From the NCBI RefSeq assembly GCF_001571285.1, contig NZ_BCTM01000018.1, forward strand, positions 47,762 to 111,761: DNA of 64,000 nucleotides. Reading direction: 5' to 3'. Position 1 is the first letter of the stretch. Every line of letters begins with the position of its first letter. The notes under the pieces are model-generated. The model was given only the letters and a program-made list of their open reading frames with translations. It was not told where the DNA came from and ran no database searches. This DNA comes from Kluyvera cryocrescens NBRC 102467 (lineage in GTDB: Bacteria > Pseudomonadota > Gammaproteobacteria > Enterobacterales > Enterobacteriaceae). Position numbers and translations under genes: made by a program. Positions 49,650-60,496 of this stretch are shown here, piece by piece.

Positions 49650-50339
49650 ATGGAACTGCTATTGCTGAGTAACTCGACGCTGCCGGGCAAAGCCTGGATG
49701 GAACATGCGATGCCGCTGATTGCCTCGCAGCTGAACGGCCGCCGCTCTGCGGTGTTTATTCCATTTGCAGGCGTCACGCAGACCTGGGATGAGTACACGG
49801 CAAAAACTGCCGCCGTTTTTGCGCCGCTGGGCGTCACGGTAACCGGCATTCACAGCGTCGCCGACCCTATTGCAGCCATTGAAAACGCCGAGCTGGTTAT
49901 CGTCGGCGGCGGTAATACGTTCCAACTGCTCAAAGAGAGCCGTGAACGCGGCCTGCTGGCACCGATTGTCGACGTGGTTAAACGCGGCGCACTGTATATT
50001 GGCTGGAGCGCAGGGGCCAACCTTGCCTGCCCAACCATCCGCACCACCAACGATATGCCGATTGTCGACCCGCAAGGTTTTGACGCGCTGGGGCTGTTCC
50101 CGCTGCAAATTAACCCACACTTCACTAACGCCCTGCCGGAAGGGCACAAAGGTGAAACCCGCGAGCAGCGCATTCGCGAGCTGCTGGTGGTTGCGCCGGA
50201 GTTAACGGTGATTGGTCTGCCGGAAGGCAACTGGATTCAGGTGGCGCAAGGCCATGCCACCCTTGGTGGGCCAAACACCACTTACGTGTTTAAAGCGGGA
50301 GAAGATGCGGTGGCGCTGGAAGCAGGGCACCGGTTTTAA
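49650..50339 (+). CDS. pepE: PepE, alpha-aspartyl dipeptidase
   Basis: 229 residues, the E. coli length. It is a serine peptidase of family S51 with the triad at known positions: Ser120 in GWSAGANLA, Asp135 in RTTNDMP, His157 in INPHFTN. It cleaves dipeptides with N-terminal aspartate. The start follows AAAGGGATAAACC. The 250 bp before it (49399-49649) show no gene: short frames on both strands have no family look. A hairpin (TGCGGGGCTG / CAGCCCCGCA, 50348-50377 area) lies after the stop, facing convergent yjbB. Confidence 0.96.
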   Translation: MELLLLSNSTLPGKAWMEHAMPLIASQLNGRRSAVFIPFAGVTQTWDEYTAKTAAVFAPLGVTVTGIHSVADPIAAIENAELVIVGGGNTFQLLKESRERGLLAPIVDVVKRGALYIGWSAGANLACPTIRTTNDMPIVDPQGFDALGLFPLQINPHFTNALPEGHKGETREQRIRELLVVAPELTVIGLPEGNWIQVAQGHATLGGPNTTYVFKAGEDAVALEAGHRF

Positions 50340-50405
50340 ATAATGATGCGGGGCTGACACTGCTGCCAGCCCCGCACAGGCCCGATAAGCATTGGGTCTA
50401 TCGGT

Positions 50406-52037
50406 TCAATAATCGTCGCGGTCGTCGTCTTCATCCGGCTGCTCCAGCACGCTGTATGCCACCGAGCAGAACAGCGAGTTCAGGCGCAGCATATCGCCCA
50501 GCAGGGCCAGGTGCAGCGTACTGGTTTCAATGCTCTGTACGTTTTGCTGGTGCAGACGGTCAACGTGCGCGTGCGCGTAGCGGCGATTCATGATGCGGAA
50601 GCGGTGCTTGCTGCGGCGCAGTCGGCGCGCGCTGGTCACATCGCCGGAGAAGAACACCGACATCGCCAGCTGCAGATTACTCAGCAGCAGTTCATGCAAC
50701 CCGTCGAGCTCTTTTAAGCCCTCCACCGAGAACGCGCGACGGGCCGCCAGTGATTTATCCGCAATCTCACTGCCCATACGTTCGACAATATCCGAGGCCT
50801 GCTCGAGGTTAAGCGACATCTCGATAATCTCCGCCCAGCGCCGGGATTCCTCCTCCGCCAACTCATCTTTCGGCATCCGCGCCAAATACAATTTGATCGC
50901 AGTGTAGAGCACGTTAATGTCATCAGCCTGTTTGCGCAGGTTTTTCTCTTCACGCGGCTCGCCGTTCATCACCTTTTTTAAACCGTCCAGCATCTGTTCT
51001 GTCGCATCGCCCATGCGCAGGGTTTCACGCGCGGCGTTAGCCAGCGCCAGCGTTGGGGTATCGAGCGCGGTGACATCAAGATGCTTCGGCTTCAGGTGAC
51101 CGTCCAGCTCCGGCTCATCGCGAATCAGCCGTTTACACAAACGCGCCATCGGTTCGGCGAACGGCACCATCGCCACGCAGCGGATCAGGTTGTAGAAGAC
51201 GTGGAAATAGATAACCAACTCGGATTCCGGCAGCGGCAGCTTTTGCAGCGTCGTCGCCAGCACGTGAACAAACGGCAGAATCAGCAAGCTACCCACCAGC
51301 TTAAACAGCAGACTACCGAGCGCAACGCGGCGGGCAGAGGCATTAGCCGCGCTGTTATTCAGCATCGCCAGCAGGCCGGAGCCGAGGTTAGCGCCGATCA
51401 CCAGACACAGCGCGACCGGGAAGGAGATAACGCCCGTGGTGGTCAGCGTGGCGGTTAACAGCACCGCCGCCAGGCTGGAGTAACTGATTATTGCGAATAC
51501 GGCGCCAATCAGCGCATCCAACAGGATGTCGCCGGTCAGCGAAGCAAAGATAACCTGCACGCCGTTGGCCTGGGTAATCGGCGTGACCGCCTGCACAATC
51601 AGCTCCAGCGCCAGCAGGATCAGACCGAGGCCAATCCCCACGCGGCCAAGCTGGCCTTCACGCGTTTGTTTGCGGCCGAGGAAGAAGGTTACCCCAATAA
51701 AAATCAGCAGCGGCGACAGCCAGGAAAGATCGAAGGTCAGGATACGGGCCATCAGCGCCGTCCCCACATCGGCACCGAGCACAATCACCAGCGCGGGCGT
51801 CAGGGCGACAAGATCCTGGGCGACAAATGAGGTCACCAGCATGGTGGTGGCGTTGCTGCTTTGAACCAGCGCGGTGACACCGATACCCGCGCAGAAGGCG
51901 AGCGGCTTTTTCTCAACGCTGCGGCTGAGGACGGTACGCAGGCGGGCGCCAAAGACGCGCATCACCCCGGTACGAACAATGTGGGTGCCCCATACCAATA
52001 GGGCGACGGCAGAAAGCAGATGTAGCAGAGTTAACAC
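50406..52037 (-). CDS. yjbB: YjbB, sodium/phosphate cotransporter-like protein
   Basis: 543 residues (E. coli YjbB has the same size). The N-terminal half has the duplicated Na/Pi cotransporter repeats (ALVQSSNATTMLVTSFVAQDLV and SYSSLAAVLLTATLTTTGVISFPVALCLVIGANLGSGLLAML) with about eight membrane helices. The C-terminal third (about 320-520) is a PhoU-like helical bundle rich in conserved glutamates. In E. coli it exports phosphate when overexpressed. The N-terminus MLTLLHLLSAVALLVWGTHIVRTGVMRVFG is typical. It lies downstream of metH but is separated by a terminator. Confidence 0.95.
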   Translation of the reverse strand: MLTLLHLLSAVALLVWGTHIVRTGVMRVFGARLRTVLSRSVEKKPLAFCAGIGVTALVQSSNATTMLVTSFVAQDLVALTPALVIVLGADVGTALMARILTFDLSWLSPLLIFIGVTFFLGRKQTREGQLGRVGIGLGLILLALELIVQAVTPITQANGVQVIFASLTGDILLDALIGAVFAIISYSSLAAVLLTATLTTTGVISFPVALCLVIGANLGSGLLAMLNNSAANASARRVALGSLLFKLVGSLLILPFVHVLATTLQKLPLPESELVIYFHVFYNLIRCVAMVPFAEPMARLCKRLIRDEPELDGHLKPKHLDVTALDTPTLALANAARETLRMGDATEQMLDGLKKVMNGEPREEKNLRKQADDINVLYTAIKLYLARMPKDELAEEESRRWAEIIEMSLNLEQASDIVERMGSEIADKSLAARRAFSVEGLKELDGLHELLLSNLQLAMSVFFSGDVTSARRLRRSKHRFRIMNRRYAHAHVDRLHQQNVQSIETSTLHLALLGDMLRLNSLFCSVAYSVLEQPDEDDDRDDY

Positions 52038-52129
52038 AGAATCCGGTTCTCCTTATCGTTATATGTTCCTGAAGCGATCTCATCATCAATAATGACTCCA
52101 GGTTATTTCAGTATAAGGGTTTACGGGCA

Positions 52130-52162
52130 ATAAAGAGACAGGGCGCTCATTGAGCGCCCTGT
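52130..52162 (-). terminator. intrinsic terminator of metH
   Basis: Minus strand ACAGGGCGCTCA / TGAGCGCCCTGT, a 12-bp perfect dyad, then CTCTTTATT. Confidence 0.85.
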
Positions 52163-52193
52163 TAGTTGTAAGGAAAGATGACGGTTTTGTGAA

Positions 52194-55100
52194 TCAGTCA
52201 GCATCGTACCCGAGGTTCGGTGCCAGCCAGCGTTCCACTTCCGCTACGCTCATACCTTTACGCAATGCGTAATCCTCAACCTGATCGCGCTGAATCTGCG
52301 CCACTGCGTAGTACTTGCTATCCGGATGACTGAAATACCACCCGGACACCGACGCTCCCGGCCACATGGCGAAGGATTCGGTCAACTTCATTCCGGTGTG
52401 GGTTTCCACGTCCAGAAGTTCCCAGATGGTGCCTTTTTCCGTGTGTTCCGGACACGCCGGATAGCCCGGCGCCGGACGGATGCCCTGGTAGTTTTCGCGG
52501 ATAAGCTCTTCGTTGCTCAGGTTCTCGTTCGGCGCATAACCCCAGTAAACCTTACGCACCCGTTCATGCAGATATTCGGCAAATGCTTCAGCCAGGCGGT
52601 CAGCCAGCGCCTTCACCATGATTTTATTGTAATCATCGTGCTGAGCTTCAAAGGCATCGGCCAGCGCATCTTCCTCCAGACCGCCGGTGACCGCGAAGGC
52701 ACCGATATAGTCGGCCTTGCCGGATGTTTTCGGCGCCACAAAGTCAGACAGGCAGTAGTTGGCGAAGCCCACTTTTTCTGTCTGCTGGCGCAAATGACGG
52801 CTGACGGTCAGAACATGGGTACGCGTCTCGTCGCGATAGATCTCCACATCATCACCGACGCGGTTAGCCGGGAACAGCCCGACGACTCCGCGCGGGTTCA
52901 GCGCTTTTTCCGCGCTCAGCTTATCCAACATATCATTGGCGTCTTTAAACAGGCGCTTGGCCTCTTCTCCCACCACTTCATCTTCCAGGATGCGCGGGTA
53001 CTTGCCGGCCAGCGACCAGGTCATAAAGAACGGCGTCCAGTCGATGTAATTGCGCAGCGTTTCGATGCTGGCTTCCACATCCTGCACGCCCAGACGGTGA
53101 GCAACCGGCGGGGTATAGCTTTCCCAGTCGAAGGCCAGATCGTTTTCACGCGCGGCAGCCAACGTCACCGGCGGGGTTCGCGGCTTCTTACGTCCATGCT
53201 GAATACGCACGGTCTCGTACTCTTTACGGGTACGGGCAACGAAGTCGTCATGCTGCGTATCGGACAGCAGCGCAGCCACTACGCCGACAGTACGCGAAGC
53301 GTTCTGCACATAGACCGTTGGGCCACTGTAGTTTTGCTCGATTTTCACCGCGGTGTGCGCTTTCGAGGTGGTTGCACCGCCAATCAGCAGCGGAATGGTG
53401 AAGCCCTGACGCTCCATCTCCTTCGCCACGTTGACCATTTCATCGAGCGACGGAGTAATCAGCCCGGAAAGGCCAATCAGATCGGCGTTCACCTCACGTG
53501 CAGTCTTGAGGATTTTATCCGCCGGCACCATCACACCAAGATCGATAATCTCGTAGTTGTTGCACTGCAACACCACGCCAACGATGTTTTTGCCGATATC
53601 GTGAACGTCACCCTTCACGGTCGCAATCACCATTTTACCGTTGCTGGAGCCTTTCTCTTTGCTGGCTTCGATATACGGCTCAAGGTAGGCCACCGCCTGC
53701 TTCATCACGCGGGCCGATTTCACCACCTGCGGCAGGAACATTTTGCCCTCGCCAAACAGATCGCCCACCACGTTCATGCCATCCATCAGCGGCCCTTCGA
53801 TAACTTCGATCGGTCGCGCTGCCTGCTGGCGGGCTTCTTCGGTGTCCAGCTCGATAAATTCAGTAATGCCTTTGACCAGCGAATATTCGAGGCGTTTTTT
53901 GACGTCCCAACTGCGCCATTCCGCCTGCTGGGCGTTAGCGCTGTCGTCGGTTTTGCTGCCGCGGTATTTCTCGGCCAGATCCAGCAAACGCTCGGTGCCG
54001 TCATCGCGACGGTTGAGAACGACATCCTCTACCGCATCGCGCAGCTCGGCGGGCAGATCATCATAAATCGCCAGCTGACCGGCGTTAACGATACCCATAT
54101 CCATACCGTTACGGATGGCGTAGTACAGGAACACCGCGTGGATGGCTTCACGCACCGGGTCATTACCGCGGAACGAGAAGGAGACGTTGGAGACACCGCC
54201 GGAGATCAGCGCATGCGGCAGCTCGCGCTTAATGTCTTCACAGGCACCGATAAAGTCCTGCGCGTAGTTGTTGTGCTCTTCAATACCGGTCGCCACGGCA
54301 AAGATATTCGGGTCGAAGATAATATCTTCCGGCGGGAAGCCGACTTCTTTGGTCAGAATATTGTAGGCACGGCGACAAATCTCAATTTTGCGCTCGCGGG
54401 TATCGGCCTGGCCCACTTCATCGAACGCCATCACCACCACGGCGGCGCCGTAGCGGCGCACTTTTTTCGCGTGCTCGATAAACGGCTCAATGCCCTCTTT
54501 CATCGAAATTGAGTTAACGATGCCTTTACCCTGAATGCACTTCAGCCCTTTTTCGATGACCTCCCATTTGGAGGAGTCAATCATGATCGGCACGCGAGCA
54601 ATGTCCGGCTCACCGGCGATCAGGTTGAGGAAACGCACCATCGCCGCTTCGGCGTCGAGCATCCCCTCATCCATATTGATATCGATAATCTGCGCGCCGC
54701 TTTCCACCTGCTGGCGAGCGACATCCAGCGCTTCGTTATACTTTTCTTCTTTGATCAGGCGTTTAAACTTCGCCGAACCGGTGACGTTAGTACGTTCGCC
54801 GACGTTCACAAACAGGCTGTCATCGCCGATGTTCAGCGGCTCAAGGCCGGACAGACGGCAAGCAACCGGCAGTTCCGGAAGTTTACGCGGCGGCAGACCT
54901 TCCACTGCGCGGCTCATGGCCGCAATGTGTTCCGGGGTGGTACCGCAGCAGCCGCCAACAACGTTGAGGAATCCAGCTTCGGCCCATTCGCGGATCTGCG
55001 TCGCCATAGTGTCAGCGTCAAGATCGTATTCGCCGAAGGCGTTTGGTAGCCCGGCATTCGGGTGCGCCGTGACATAGCATTCAGCAATACGCGACAACTC

Positions 55101-55877
55101 CTGCACATACTGGCGCAGTTCATCCGGGCCCAAGGCACAGTTCAGGCCAAAGGTCAGCGCATCAGCGTGGCGCAGCGAGTTATAGAAGGCTTCCGTCGTT
55201 TGACCGGAAAGCGTACGCCCGGAGGCGTCGGTGATGGTGCCGGAAATCATAATCGGCAAATCAACACCCAGCGCTTCGAATTCCTCTTTCACCGCAAAAA
55301 TCGCCGCTTTGGCGTTGAGGGTATCGAAGACGGTTTCAATCAGAATCAGGTCGCTACCGCCCTCCACCAGCGCTTTGGTGGACTCGCGATAAGCGGCCAC
55401 CAGCTGATCGAAAGTGACATTACGATAAGCGGGGTCGTTCACGTCCGGAGAAATTGACGCCGTGCGGTTGGTTGGGCCAAGCACCCCCGCGACGTAGCGC
55501 GGTTTATTTGGCGTGCGGGCGGTCCATTCGTCGGCGCAGGCGCGCGCCAGTTTTGCCGCCGCAAAGTTGATTTCCGCCGACAGGGATTCCATCTGGTAAT
55601 CCGCCATGGCGATGGTGGTGGAGTTGAAGGTGTTGGTTTCAATGATATCCGCACCCGCTTCAAAATAGGCGTTATGGATAGCGCCAATCACCTCCGGCTT
55701 GCTGAGCACCAGCAGGTCGTTATTGCCTTTCAGGTCGCAGGGCCAGTCGGCAAAACGCTCACCGCGGAAGTCCTGCTCGCTCAGACGATAGCCCTGGATC
55801 ATGGTGCCCATGCCCCCGTCCAGAACCAGAATACGTTCATTTAACTGCGCACGCAGTTGCTCAACTTTGCTGCTCAC
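52194..55877 (-). CDS. metH: MetH, cobalamin-dependent methionine synthase
   Basis: 1227 residues, the E. coli length, from the GTG at 55877, which lies 5 bases after GGGAG. Alternative in-frame GTG and TTG codons at 55883 and 55892 are closer to, or inside, that site. Domains in order: homocysteine-binding (about 1-350; CALG and VGGCCGTT zinc cysteines), pterin-binding (about 355-640; [11 protein letters not shown]), cobalamin-binding (about 650-896; DVHDIGKN with the cobalt-ligand histidine), and S-adenosylmethionine reactivation domain (to 1227). It transfers a methyl group from methyltetrahydrofolate to homocysteine. It is divergent from iclR. Confidence 0.98.
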   Translation of the reverse strand: MSSKVEQLRAQLNERILVLDGGMGTMIQGYRLSEQDFRGERFADWPCDLKGNNDLLVLSKPEVIGAIHNAYFEAGADIIETNTFNSTTIAMADYQMESLSAEINFAAAKLARACADEWTARTPNKPRYVAGVLGPTNRTASISPDVNDPAYRNVTFDQLVAAYRESTKALVEGGSDLILIETVFDTLNAKAAIFAVKEEFEALGVDLPIMISGTITDASGRTLSGQTTEAFYNSLRHADALTFGLNCALGPDELRQYVQELSRIAECYVTAHPNAGLPNAFGEYDLDADTMATQIREWAEAGFLNVVGGCCGTTPEHIAAMSRAVEGLPPRKLPELPVACRLSGLEPLNIGDDSLFVNVGERTNVTGSAKFKRLIKEEKYNEALDVARQQVESGAQIIDINMDEGMLDAEAAMVRFLNLIAGEPDIARVPIMIDSSKWEVIEKGLKCIQGKGIVNSISMKEGIEPFIEHAKKVRRYGAAVVVMAFDEVGQADTRERKIEICRRAYNILTKEVGFPPEDIIFDPNIFAVATGIEEHNNYAQDFIGACEDIKRELPHALISGGVSNVSFSFRGNDPVREAIHAVFLYYAIRNGMDMGIVNAGQLAIYDDLPAELRDAVEDVVLNRRDDGTERLLDLAEKYRGSKTDDSANAQQAEWRSWDVKKRLEYSLVKGITEFIELDTEEARQQAARPIEVIEGPLMDGMNVVGDLFGEGKMFLPQVVKSARVMKQAVAYLEPYIEASKEKGSSNGKMVIATVKGDVHDIGKNIVGVVLQCNNYEIIDLGVMVPADKILKTAREVNADLIGLSGLITPSLDEMVNVAKEMERQGFTIPLLIGGATTSKAHTAVKIEQNYSGPTVYVQNASRTVGVVAALLSDTQHDDFVARTRKEYETVRIQHGRKKPRTPPVTLAAARENDLAFDWESYTPPVAHRLGVQDVEASIETLRNYIDWTPFFMTWSLAGKYPRILEDEVVGEEAKRLFKDANDMLDKLSAEKALNPRGVVGLFPANRVGDDVEIYRDETRTHVLTVSRHLRQQTEKVGFANYCLSDFVAPKTSGKADYIGAFAVTGGLEEDALADAFEAQHDDYNKIMVKALADRLAEAFAEYLHERVRKVYWGYAPNENLSNEELIRENYQGIRPAPGYPACPEHTEKGTIWELLDVETHTGMKLTESFAMWPGASVSGWYFSHPDSKYYAVAQIQRDQVEDYALRKGMSVAEVERWLAPNLGYDAD

Positions 55878-56038
55878 AGACACTCCCGACAACGCTCAAC
55901 GAAACCCAGAGAAAAAGGTAATAAGGCATACTGGCATAAACCGGGGTGGCGGAAAAGAAAACAACCGTCTACATGAGACAAGTTCAACATGACTCATCGG
56001 AGCAGTAATAACAACGGTTGTATTATAATCAATAAAAA

Positions 56039-56053
56039 CGAAAACAATTTCCA
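56039..56053. promoter_or_regulatory. IclR box of the iclR promoter
   Basis: CGAAAACAATTTCCA (minus strand TGGAAATTGTTTTCG) overlaps the A/T-rich promoter (TATAAT at 56024-56029). It shares TGGAAATYGTTTT with the aceB operator, in line with IclR autoregulation. Confidence 0.75.
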
Positions 56054-56073
56054 CGATACAGAAAGGAGTTGCG

Positions 56074-56898
56074 ATGGTTGCCAACGTTCCTGCTAAACGC
56101 GGTAGAAAGCCCGCCGCTGCCGCCGCACCCGCGACCGGCCAGGTGCAATCCCTTACCCGCGGCCTGAAGCTGCTGGAATGGATTGCCGAATCCCACAATA
56201 GCGTCGCACTGACCGAACTGGCGCAGCAGGCCGGGTTACCGAACTCCACCACTCACCGTTTGCTCACCACCATGCAGCAGTTGGGTTTTGTTCGTCAGGT
56301 GGGAGATTTAGGGCACTGGGCGGTGGGCGCGCATGCATTTATCGTCGGCAGCAGCTTCCTGCAAAGCCGCAACCTGCTGGCTATTGTCCACCCGATTTTA
56401 CGCCAACTGATGGAAGACTCCGGTGAAACGGTCAATCTGGCGGTGCTGGACAAGAGCGATCATCAGGCGATTATCATCGACCAGGTCCAGTGTACGCAGC
56501 TCATGCGTATGTCAGCACCCATTGGCGGCAAGCTGCCGATGCACGCCTCTGGCGCGGGGAAAGCCTTCTTATCGCAGCTTAGCGAAGAGCAGGTCACCGG
56601 CCTGCTGCACCGCAAGGGGCTGCACGCCTACACCCACGCGACGCTGGTGTCACCGCTGCATCTGAAGGACGATCTGGCCCAAACGCGTAAGCGCGGTTAT
56701 TCGTTTGATGATGAAGAACACGCGCTCGGGCTGCGCTGCGTGGCATCGTGCATCTATGATGAGCACCGCGAACCGTTCGCGGCAATTTCCATTTCCGGGC
56801 CGATTTCGCGTATCACCGATGATCGCGTCACCGAGTTTGGTGCGATGGTGATTAAGGCTGCAAAAGAGGTGACGCTGGCTTATGGCGGGCTGCGTTAA
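56074..56898 (+). CDS. iclR: IclR, repressor of the glyoxylate bypass operon
   Basis: 274 residues, as in E. coli. A basic Ala/Pro-rich N-terminal tail is followed by the winged helix (about 27-90: LTRGLKLLEWIAES, ALTELAQQAGLPNSTTHRLLTTMQQLGFV) and the effector domain (about 100-270: GGKLPMHASGAGKAFLSQLSEEQV, YSFDDEEHALGLRCVASCIYDEHREPFAAISISGP). It represses aceBAK; glyoxylate and pyruvate are its effectors. The start follows AAAGGAGTTGCG. In E. coli iclR directly follows aceK; here an ASCH gene has been added in between, and iclR overlaps or abuts its start. Confidence 0.97.
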   Translation: MVANVPAKRGRKPAAAAAPATGQVQSLTRGLKLLEWIAESHNSVALTELAQQAGLPNSTTHRLLTTMQQLGFVRQVGDLGHWAVGAHAFIVGSSFLQSRNLLAIVHPILRQLMEDSGETVNLAVLDKSDHQAIIIDQVQCTQLMRMSAPIGGKLPMHASGAGKAFLSQLSEEQVTGLLHRKGLHAYTHATLVSPLHLKDDLAQTRKRGYSFDDEEHALGLRCVASCIYDEHREPFAAISISGPISRITDDRVTEFGAMVIKAAKEVTLAYGGLR

Positions 56899-56899
56899 G

Positions 56900-57322
56900 A
56901 TGCGCGATATGAAATCCGTCTGGCAGGAAAAATATCCACAGGCGTGGTGCTGGTCGTTTGGCGACTCCCCCGAGCTGGCTGATGAGTTGGCCGATCTGGT
57001 GGTCGCCGGAAAGAAAACCGGGACCTGCGGCTCTTTTGCCAGCTATCAAAAAGAAGAGCCGCGTTTAACGCCGGGCACCTACCATATTGTCCTCAACGGC
57101 AGCGGTGAGGCAGTGTGTGTGATCCGCACGCTGGCCATCAGGCTCATCCGTTTTCATGAAATGAGCCCGGCGCTTGCCGCACTGGAAGGTGAAGGGGATT
57201 TGAGCCTGGCCTACTGGCAGTCGGCGCACCAGGCCTTCTTCGAACGCGAAGGCAGCTGGTCGCCGGAGACGGAGCTCATTTATGAAGAGTTTGCGGTCAT
57301 TGAAACCGCCAGCGCCGAGTAG
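56900..57322 (+). CDS. ASCH-domain protein
   Basis: 140 residues from the ATG at 56900, 1 bp after the iclR stop; another in-frame ATG is at 56909 and one at 56882 inside iclR, none with a strong ribosome-binding site, so translation is probably coupled to iclR. The ASCH fold is seen in [66 protein letters not shown] and the C-terminal [26 protein letters not shown] relatives bind RNA, and some are amidohydrolases on modified nucleosides; the role of this one is unknown. Its last 43 bases overlap the 3-prime end of convergent aceK. Confidence 0.8.
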   Translation: MRDMKSVWQEKYPQAWCWSFGDSPELADELADLVVAGKKTGTCGSFASYQKEEPRLTPGTYHIVLNGSGEAVCVIRTLAIRLIRFHEMSPALAALEGEGDLSLAYWQSAHQAFFEREGSWSPETELIYEEFAVIETASAE

Positions 57323-59037
57323 CGCACGCTAAACCGCTGACGGCGGCGGTAGGCGTAAACATCCTCCACATGGCCGTTTTTAATCCACGTTTGCAGGCCG
57401 CGCCAGTAGTCGGCGCTGAACAAATCGGCGTGCATTTCCTCAAATAGCGGCCCAATACGCGGATCGGCGCACAGCCAGTGGCGAAACTCTTCCGGAAACA
57501 CATCACCGGGCGAGACGCTGTACCACGGTTCGTTGGCCAGCTCATCTTCCGGGTAACGCGGCGGCGGGATATGGCGGAAGTTCACCTCGGTCATGTAGCA
57601 AATTTCATCGTAATCGTAGAACACCACGCGCCCGTGTCGGGTGACGCCAAAGTTTTTAAACAGCATATCGCCGGGGAAAATATTGGCGGCAGCCAACTGG
57701 CGGATAGCGTTGCCGTACTCTTCGATAGCATCGCGCAGCTGCTGGCCTTCCACACGCTCCAGCCAGAGATTGAGTGGTACCATTCGCCGCTCAATATAGA
57801 GGTGGCTAATGGCGATTTTATCCCCCATATCGACGATTTTCTCCGGTGCTTCCTGCAACAGCAGCGCCATTAGCGCCGGGGAGATTTGTCGCTTCTCCAG
57901 TACGAAATTTTCAAACTCCTGGGTGTCCGCCATGCGCCCAACGCGGTCATGCTCCTTCACCAATTGATAACAGGCGCGGACGTGGGCCGCGGACATCTCT
58001 TTTTGCGGAGCAAATTTGTCTTTAATCACTTTAAACACCCGGTCAAAACCCGGCAGCGTAAACACCAGCATCACCATGCCACGAATGCCGGGCGCTTCAA
58101 TGAACGGTTCATCAGCTTGGGCAATGTAGTGCAGATATTCACGGTAGCTTTCCGTTTTCGCATGCTTCTGGCAGCCAATCGCCATGTACAGTTCAGCGGT
58201 GGTTTTCCCCGGCAGGATCTCCCGCAGCCATTCGACCAGCGCAGCCGGTAGCGGGGCGTAAACCATAAAGTAAGAGCGGGCGAAGCCAAATACGATGCTG
58301 GCCTCTTCCGTAGTGGTGAGGCAGGTATCGACAAACAGTTCGCCTTCATCGGTGCGATGAATCGGGATCAGAAACGGCAGCGTGCCGTTGGGCGTAATCA
58401 GCTTGCCAATCAGCCAGGCGGCCTTATTGCGATAAAACAGTTCGTTATTGATCTGCAAATGCGAGTGCCGCAGGGTTTCCGTGTCCAGCGTTTCACTCAG
58501 ATGCGCCATGATGTAGCCCACGTCGCGAAACTTATTTTGCCAGGGCAGGCGTAACGGCAGGTCACTGAGCATTTTAAAGATCACCGCCTCCCAGCCATGT
58601 TCCGGGAAGAAATCTTTGGCCAGCGGTCGGGGAATGGCGCGAAAACGTCGCTCGGGCTGCGAGCTGAAAATAAACAACCGCTCGGGGCTAAGCGAGCGGT
58701 GGTCAAATAACCGGCAATAGACGGAGTTGAAAAAGCTTTCCGCAATCTCGAAGCGTGGATAATCAGGTAACAAACGCGTGTATTGCGCTTTTACCCGCAG
58801 CAGAAAATCGGCATCGGTACTTTTGCCGTCGGTAATGCAGCGCAGCTGTTCGACCACCAACCCCACGTGGTGATCGTACAGATGGATACGGCTTTTCATT
58901 GCCTGCTGTACCGCGTGCCAGTCAGCCTGTTCAAAACGCTGCTGTGCCCCGGATGTGACTTCCAGGAATCGACCATACTGTGCGTCAAAGCCTTGCAGGA
59001 TGGTTTGAGCAATCAGTAATTCCAGACCACGCGACAT
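57280..59037 (-). CDS. aceK: AceK, isocitrate dehydrogenase kinase/phosphatase
   Basis: 585 residues, against 578 in E. coli. The N-terminal regulatory part ([35 protein letters not shown]) and the kinase part ([61 protein letters not shown] with the ATP-binding Lys, [26 protein letters not shown]) are intact. The extreme C-terminus after [10 protein letters not shown] differs: [12 protein letters not shown] here, versus a short GEMLF in K-12 by memory. This tail is encoded in the 43-bp overlap with the ASCH gene. It switches isocitrate between the TCA cycle and the glyoxylate bypass. It is the last gene of aceBAK. Confidence 0.95.
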   Translation of the reverse strand: MSRGLELLIAQTILQGFDAQYGRFLEVTSGAQQRFEQADWHAVQQAMKSRIHLYDHHVGLVVEQLRCITDGKSTDADFLLRVKAQYTRLLPDYPRFEIAESFFNSVYCRLFDHRSLSPERLFIFSSQPERRFRAIPRPLAKDFFPEHGWEAVIFKMLSDLPLRLPWQNKFRDVGYIMAHLSETLDTETLRHSHLQINNELFYRNKAAWLIGKLITPNGTLPFLIPIHRTDEGELFVDTCLTTTEEASIVFGFARSYFMVYAPLPAALVEWLREILPGKTTAELYMAIGCQKHAKTESYREYLHYIAQADEPFIEAPGIRGMVMLVFTLPGFDRVFKVIKDKFAPQKEMSAAHVRACYQLVKEHDRVGRMADTQEFENFVLEKRQISPALMALLLQEAPEKIVDMGDKIAISHLYIERRMVPLNLWLERVEGQQLRDAIEEYGNAIRQLAAANIFPGDMLFKNFGVTRHGRVVFYDYDEICYMTEVNFRHIPPPRYPEDELANEPWYSVSPGDVFPEEFRHWLCADPRIGPLFEEMHADLFSADYWRGLQTWIKNGHVEDVYAYRRRQRFSVRYSALAVSMTANSS

Positions 59038-59040
59038 ACA

Positions 59041-59157
59041 CTCCCCTCATCCCTCTCCCCGCTGCGGAGAGGGAGAAAAATAGCCTCAGTACCGTATTTA
59101 AACTGCCTCCATGCCGTCTCCTCTCCCCGGTGGGGAGAGGGTCAGAGTGAGGGGGCA
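59041..59157. repeat. pair of REP-like palindromes between aceA and aceK
   Basis: Dyads CCCTCTCCCC-gctg-CGGAGAGGG (59051-59073, followed by AGAAAA) and CCTCTCCCC-gg-tGGGGAGAGG (near 59123-59141, followed by GTCAGAGTGAGGGGG) are arranged as a pair. They share motifs with the malE-malF gap. Such elements can stabilise upstream mRNA and lower aceK expression relative to aceA; E. coli has REP elements here too. Confidence 0.7.
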
Positions 59158-59160
59158 AAA

Positions 59161-60465
59161 TCAGAACTGCGATTCTTCGGTAGAACCCGTCAGCGCCGTG
59201 ACCGAGGAGGTGCCACCCTGAATAATGGTGGTGACCTTATCGAAGTAACCTGTCCCCACTTCCTGCTGGTGAGAGACGAAGGTATAACCATCTTTCGCCG
59301 CCGCAAATTCTGGCTGCTGAACCTTCTCAACGTAGTGCTTCATCCCTTCGCCCTGTGCGTAGGAGTGCGCCAGATCGAACATGTTGAACCACATGCTGTG
59401 AATACCGGCCAGGGTGATGAACTGGTATTTGTAACCCATGTCGGACAACTGTTGCTGGAAGCTGGCGATGGTTTTGTCATCCAGCTTTTTCTGCCAGTTG
59501 AACGATGGCGAGCAGTTGTAGGCCAGAAGTTTGCCTGGGTATTTAGCGTGGATAGCATCCGCAAAGCGCTTCGCCAGCTCCAGATCCGGCGTCGAGGTTT
59601 CGCACCACACGAGATCGGCATACGGGGCATATGCCAGGCCACGGCTAATGGCTTGTTCAATTCCCGCCTGGGTGCGATAGAAACCTTCGCTGGTACGCTC
59701 CCCGGTAATGAAACCGCTGTCATAAGGGTCACAGTCAGAAGTAATTAAGTCGGCCGCATCCGCGTCAGTACGCGCAATCAGCAGAGTTGGCACACCCATG
59801 ACGTCGGCCGCCAGGCGTGCCGCAACCAGCTTCTGAATCGCTTCCTGGGTCGGTACCAAGACTTTGCCACCCATGTGACCGCACTTCTTCACTGACGCCA
59901 GCTGATCTTCAAAGTGTACCGCCGCTGCACCGGCCGCAATCATCGATTTCATCAACTCAAACGCGTTCAATACGCCGCCAAAGCCCGCTTCCGCGTCGGC
60001 CACGATCGGCAGGAAGTAATCCACGTAGCGCGGATCGTTTGGTTCGATCCCATTCGCCCACTGGATCTGATCGGCACGGCTGAAAGAGTTATTGATCCGA
60101 TCCACCACCGCCGGTACCGAGTTTGCCGGGTAGAGTGATTGATCCGGATACATGCTGGATGCCAGGTTCGCATCCGCCGCCACCTGCCAGCCGGAGAGAT
60201 AAATCGCTTCAATGCCTGCTTTCGCCTGCTGCAGGGCCTGCCCACCGGTCAGTGCACCCAGGCTATTCACGTAGCCCTTTTTGGATTCACCGTGCAGCAG
60301 TCGCCACATTTTGGCCGCGCCCAGCTGCGCCAGAGTGTGCTCCGGATTGACCGAGCCGCGTAATTTCACCACTTCTTCCGCGCTGTACGGGCGGTTGATG
60401 CCTTCCCAACGTGGCTGTGTCCATTCTTTTTGTAATTCTTCGATTTGTTGAGTACGGGTTTTCAT
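59161..60465 (-). CDS. aceA: AceA, isocitrate lyase
   Basis: 434 residues, the E. coli length; start at 60465 ([20 protein letters not shown]), preceded by GGAG. The catalytic cysteine lies in KKCGHMGGK near residue 195. [11 protein letters not shown] and NCSPSFNW are typical, and the C-terminal lid ends TEESQF. It cleaves isocitrate to glyoxylate and succinate in the glyoxylate bypass. It lies 31 bp after aceB in the operon. Confidence 0.98.
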   Translation of the reverse strand: MKTRTQQIEELQKEWTQPRWEGINRPYSAEEVVKLRGSVNPEHTLAQLGAAKMWRLLHGESKKGYVNSLGALTGGQALQQAKAGIEAIYLSGWQVAADANLASSMYPDQSLYPANSVPAVVDRINNSFSRADQIQWANGIEPNDPRYVDYFLPIVADAEAGFGGVLNAFELMKSMIAAGAAAVHFEDQLASVKKCGHMGGKVLVPTQEAIQKLVAARLAADVMGVPTLLIARTDADAADLITSDCDPYDSGFITGERTSEGFYRTQAGIEQAISRGLAYAPYADLVWCETSTPDLELAKRFADAIHAKYPGKLLAYNCSPSFNWQKKLDDKTIASFQQQLSDMGYKYQFITLAGIHSMWFNMFDLAHSYAQGEGMKHYVEKVQQPEFAAAKDGYTFVSHQQEVGTGYFDKVTTIIQGGTSSVTALTGSTEESQF

Positions 60466-60496
60466 GTGCAGATGCTCCATTTTGTTATGTGGTGAA

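Noticed and set aside
52326..54512. 728-codon open frame on the plus strand inside metH
   Set aside because: Antisense shadow of a highly conserved gene; its composition is rich in Arg, His and Gln with no family motifs, as expected from reading metH backwards.
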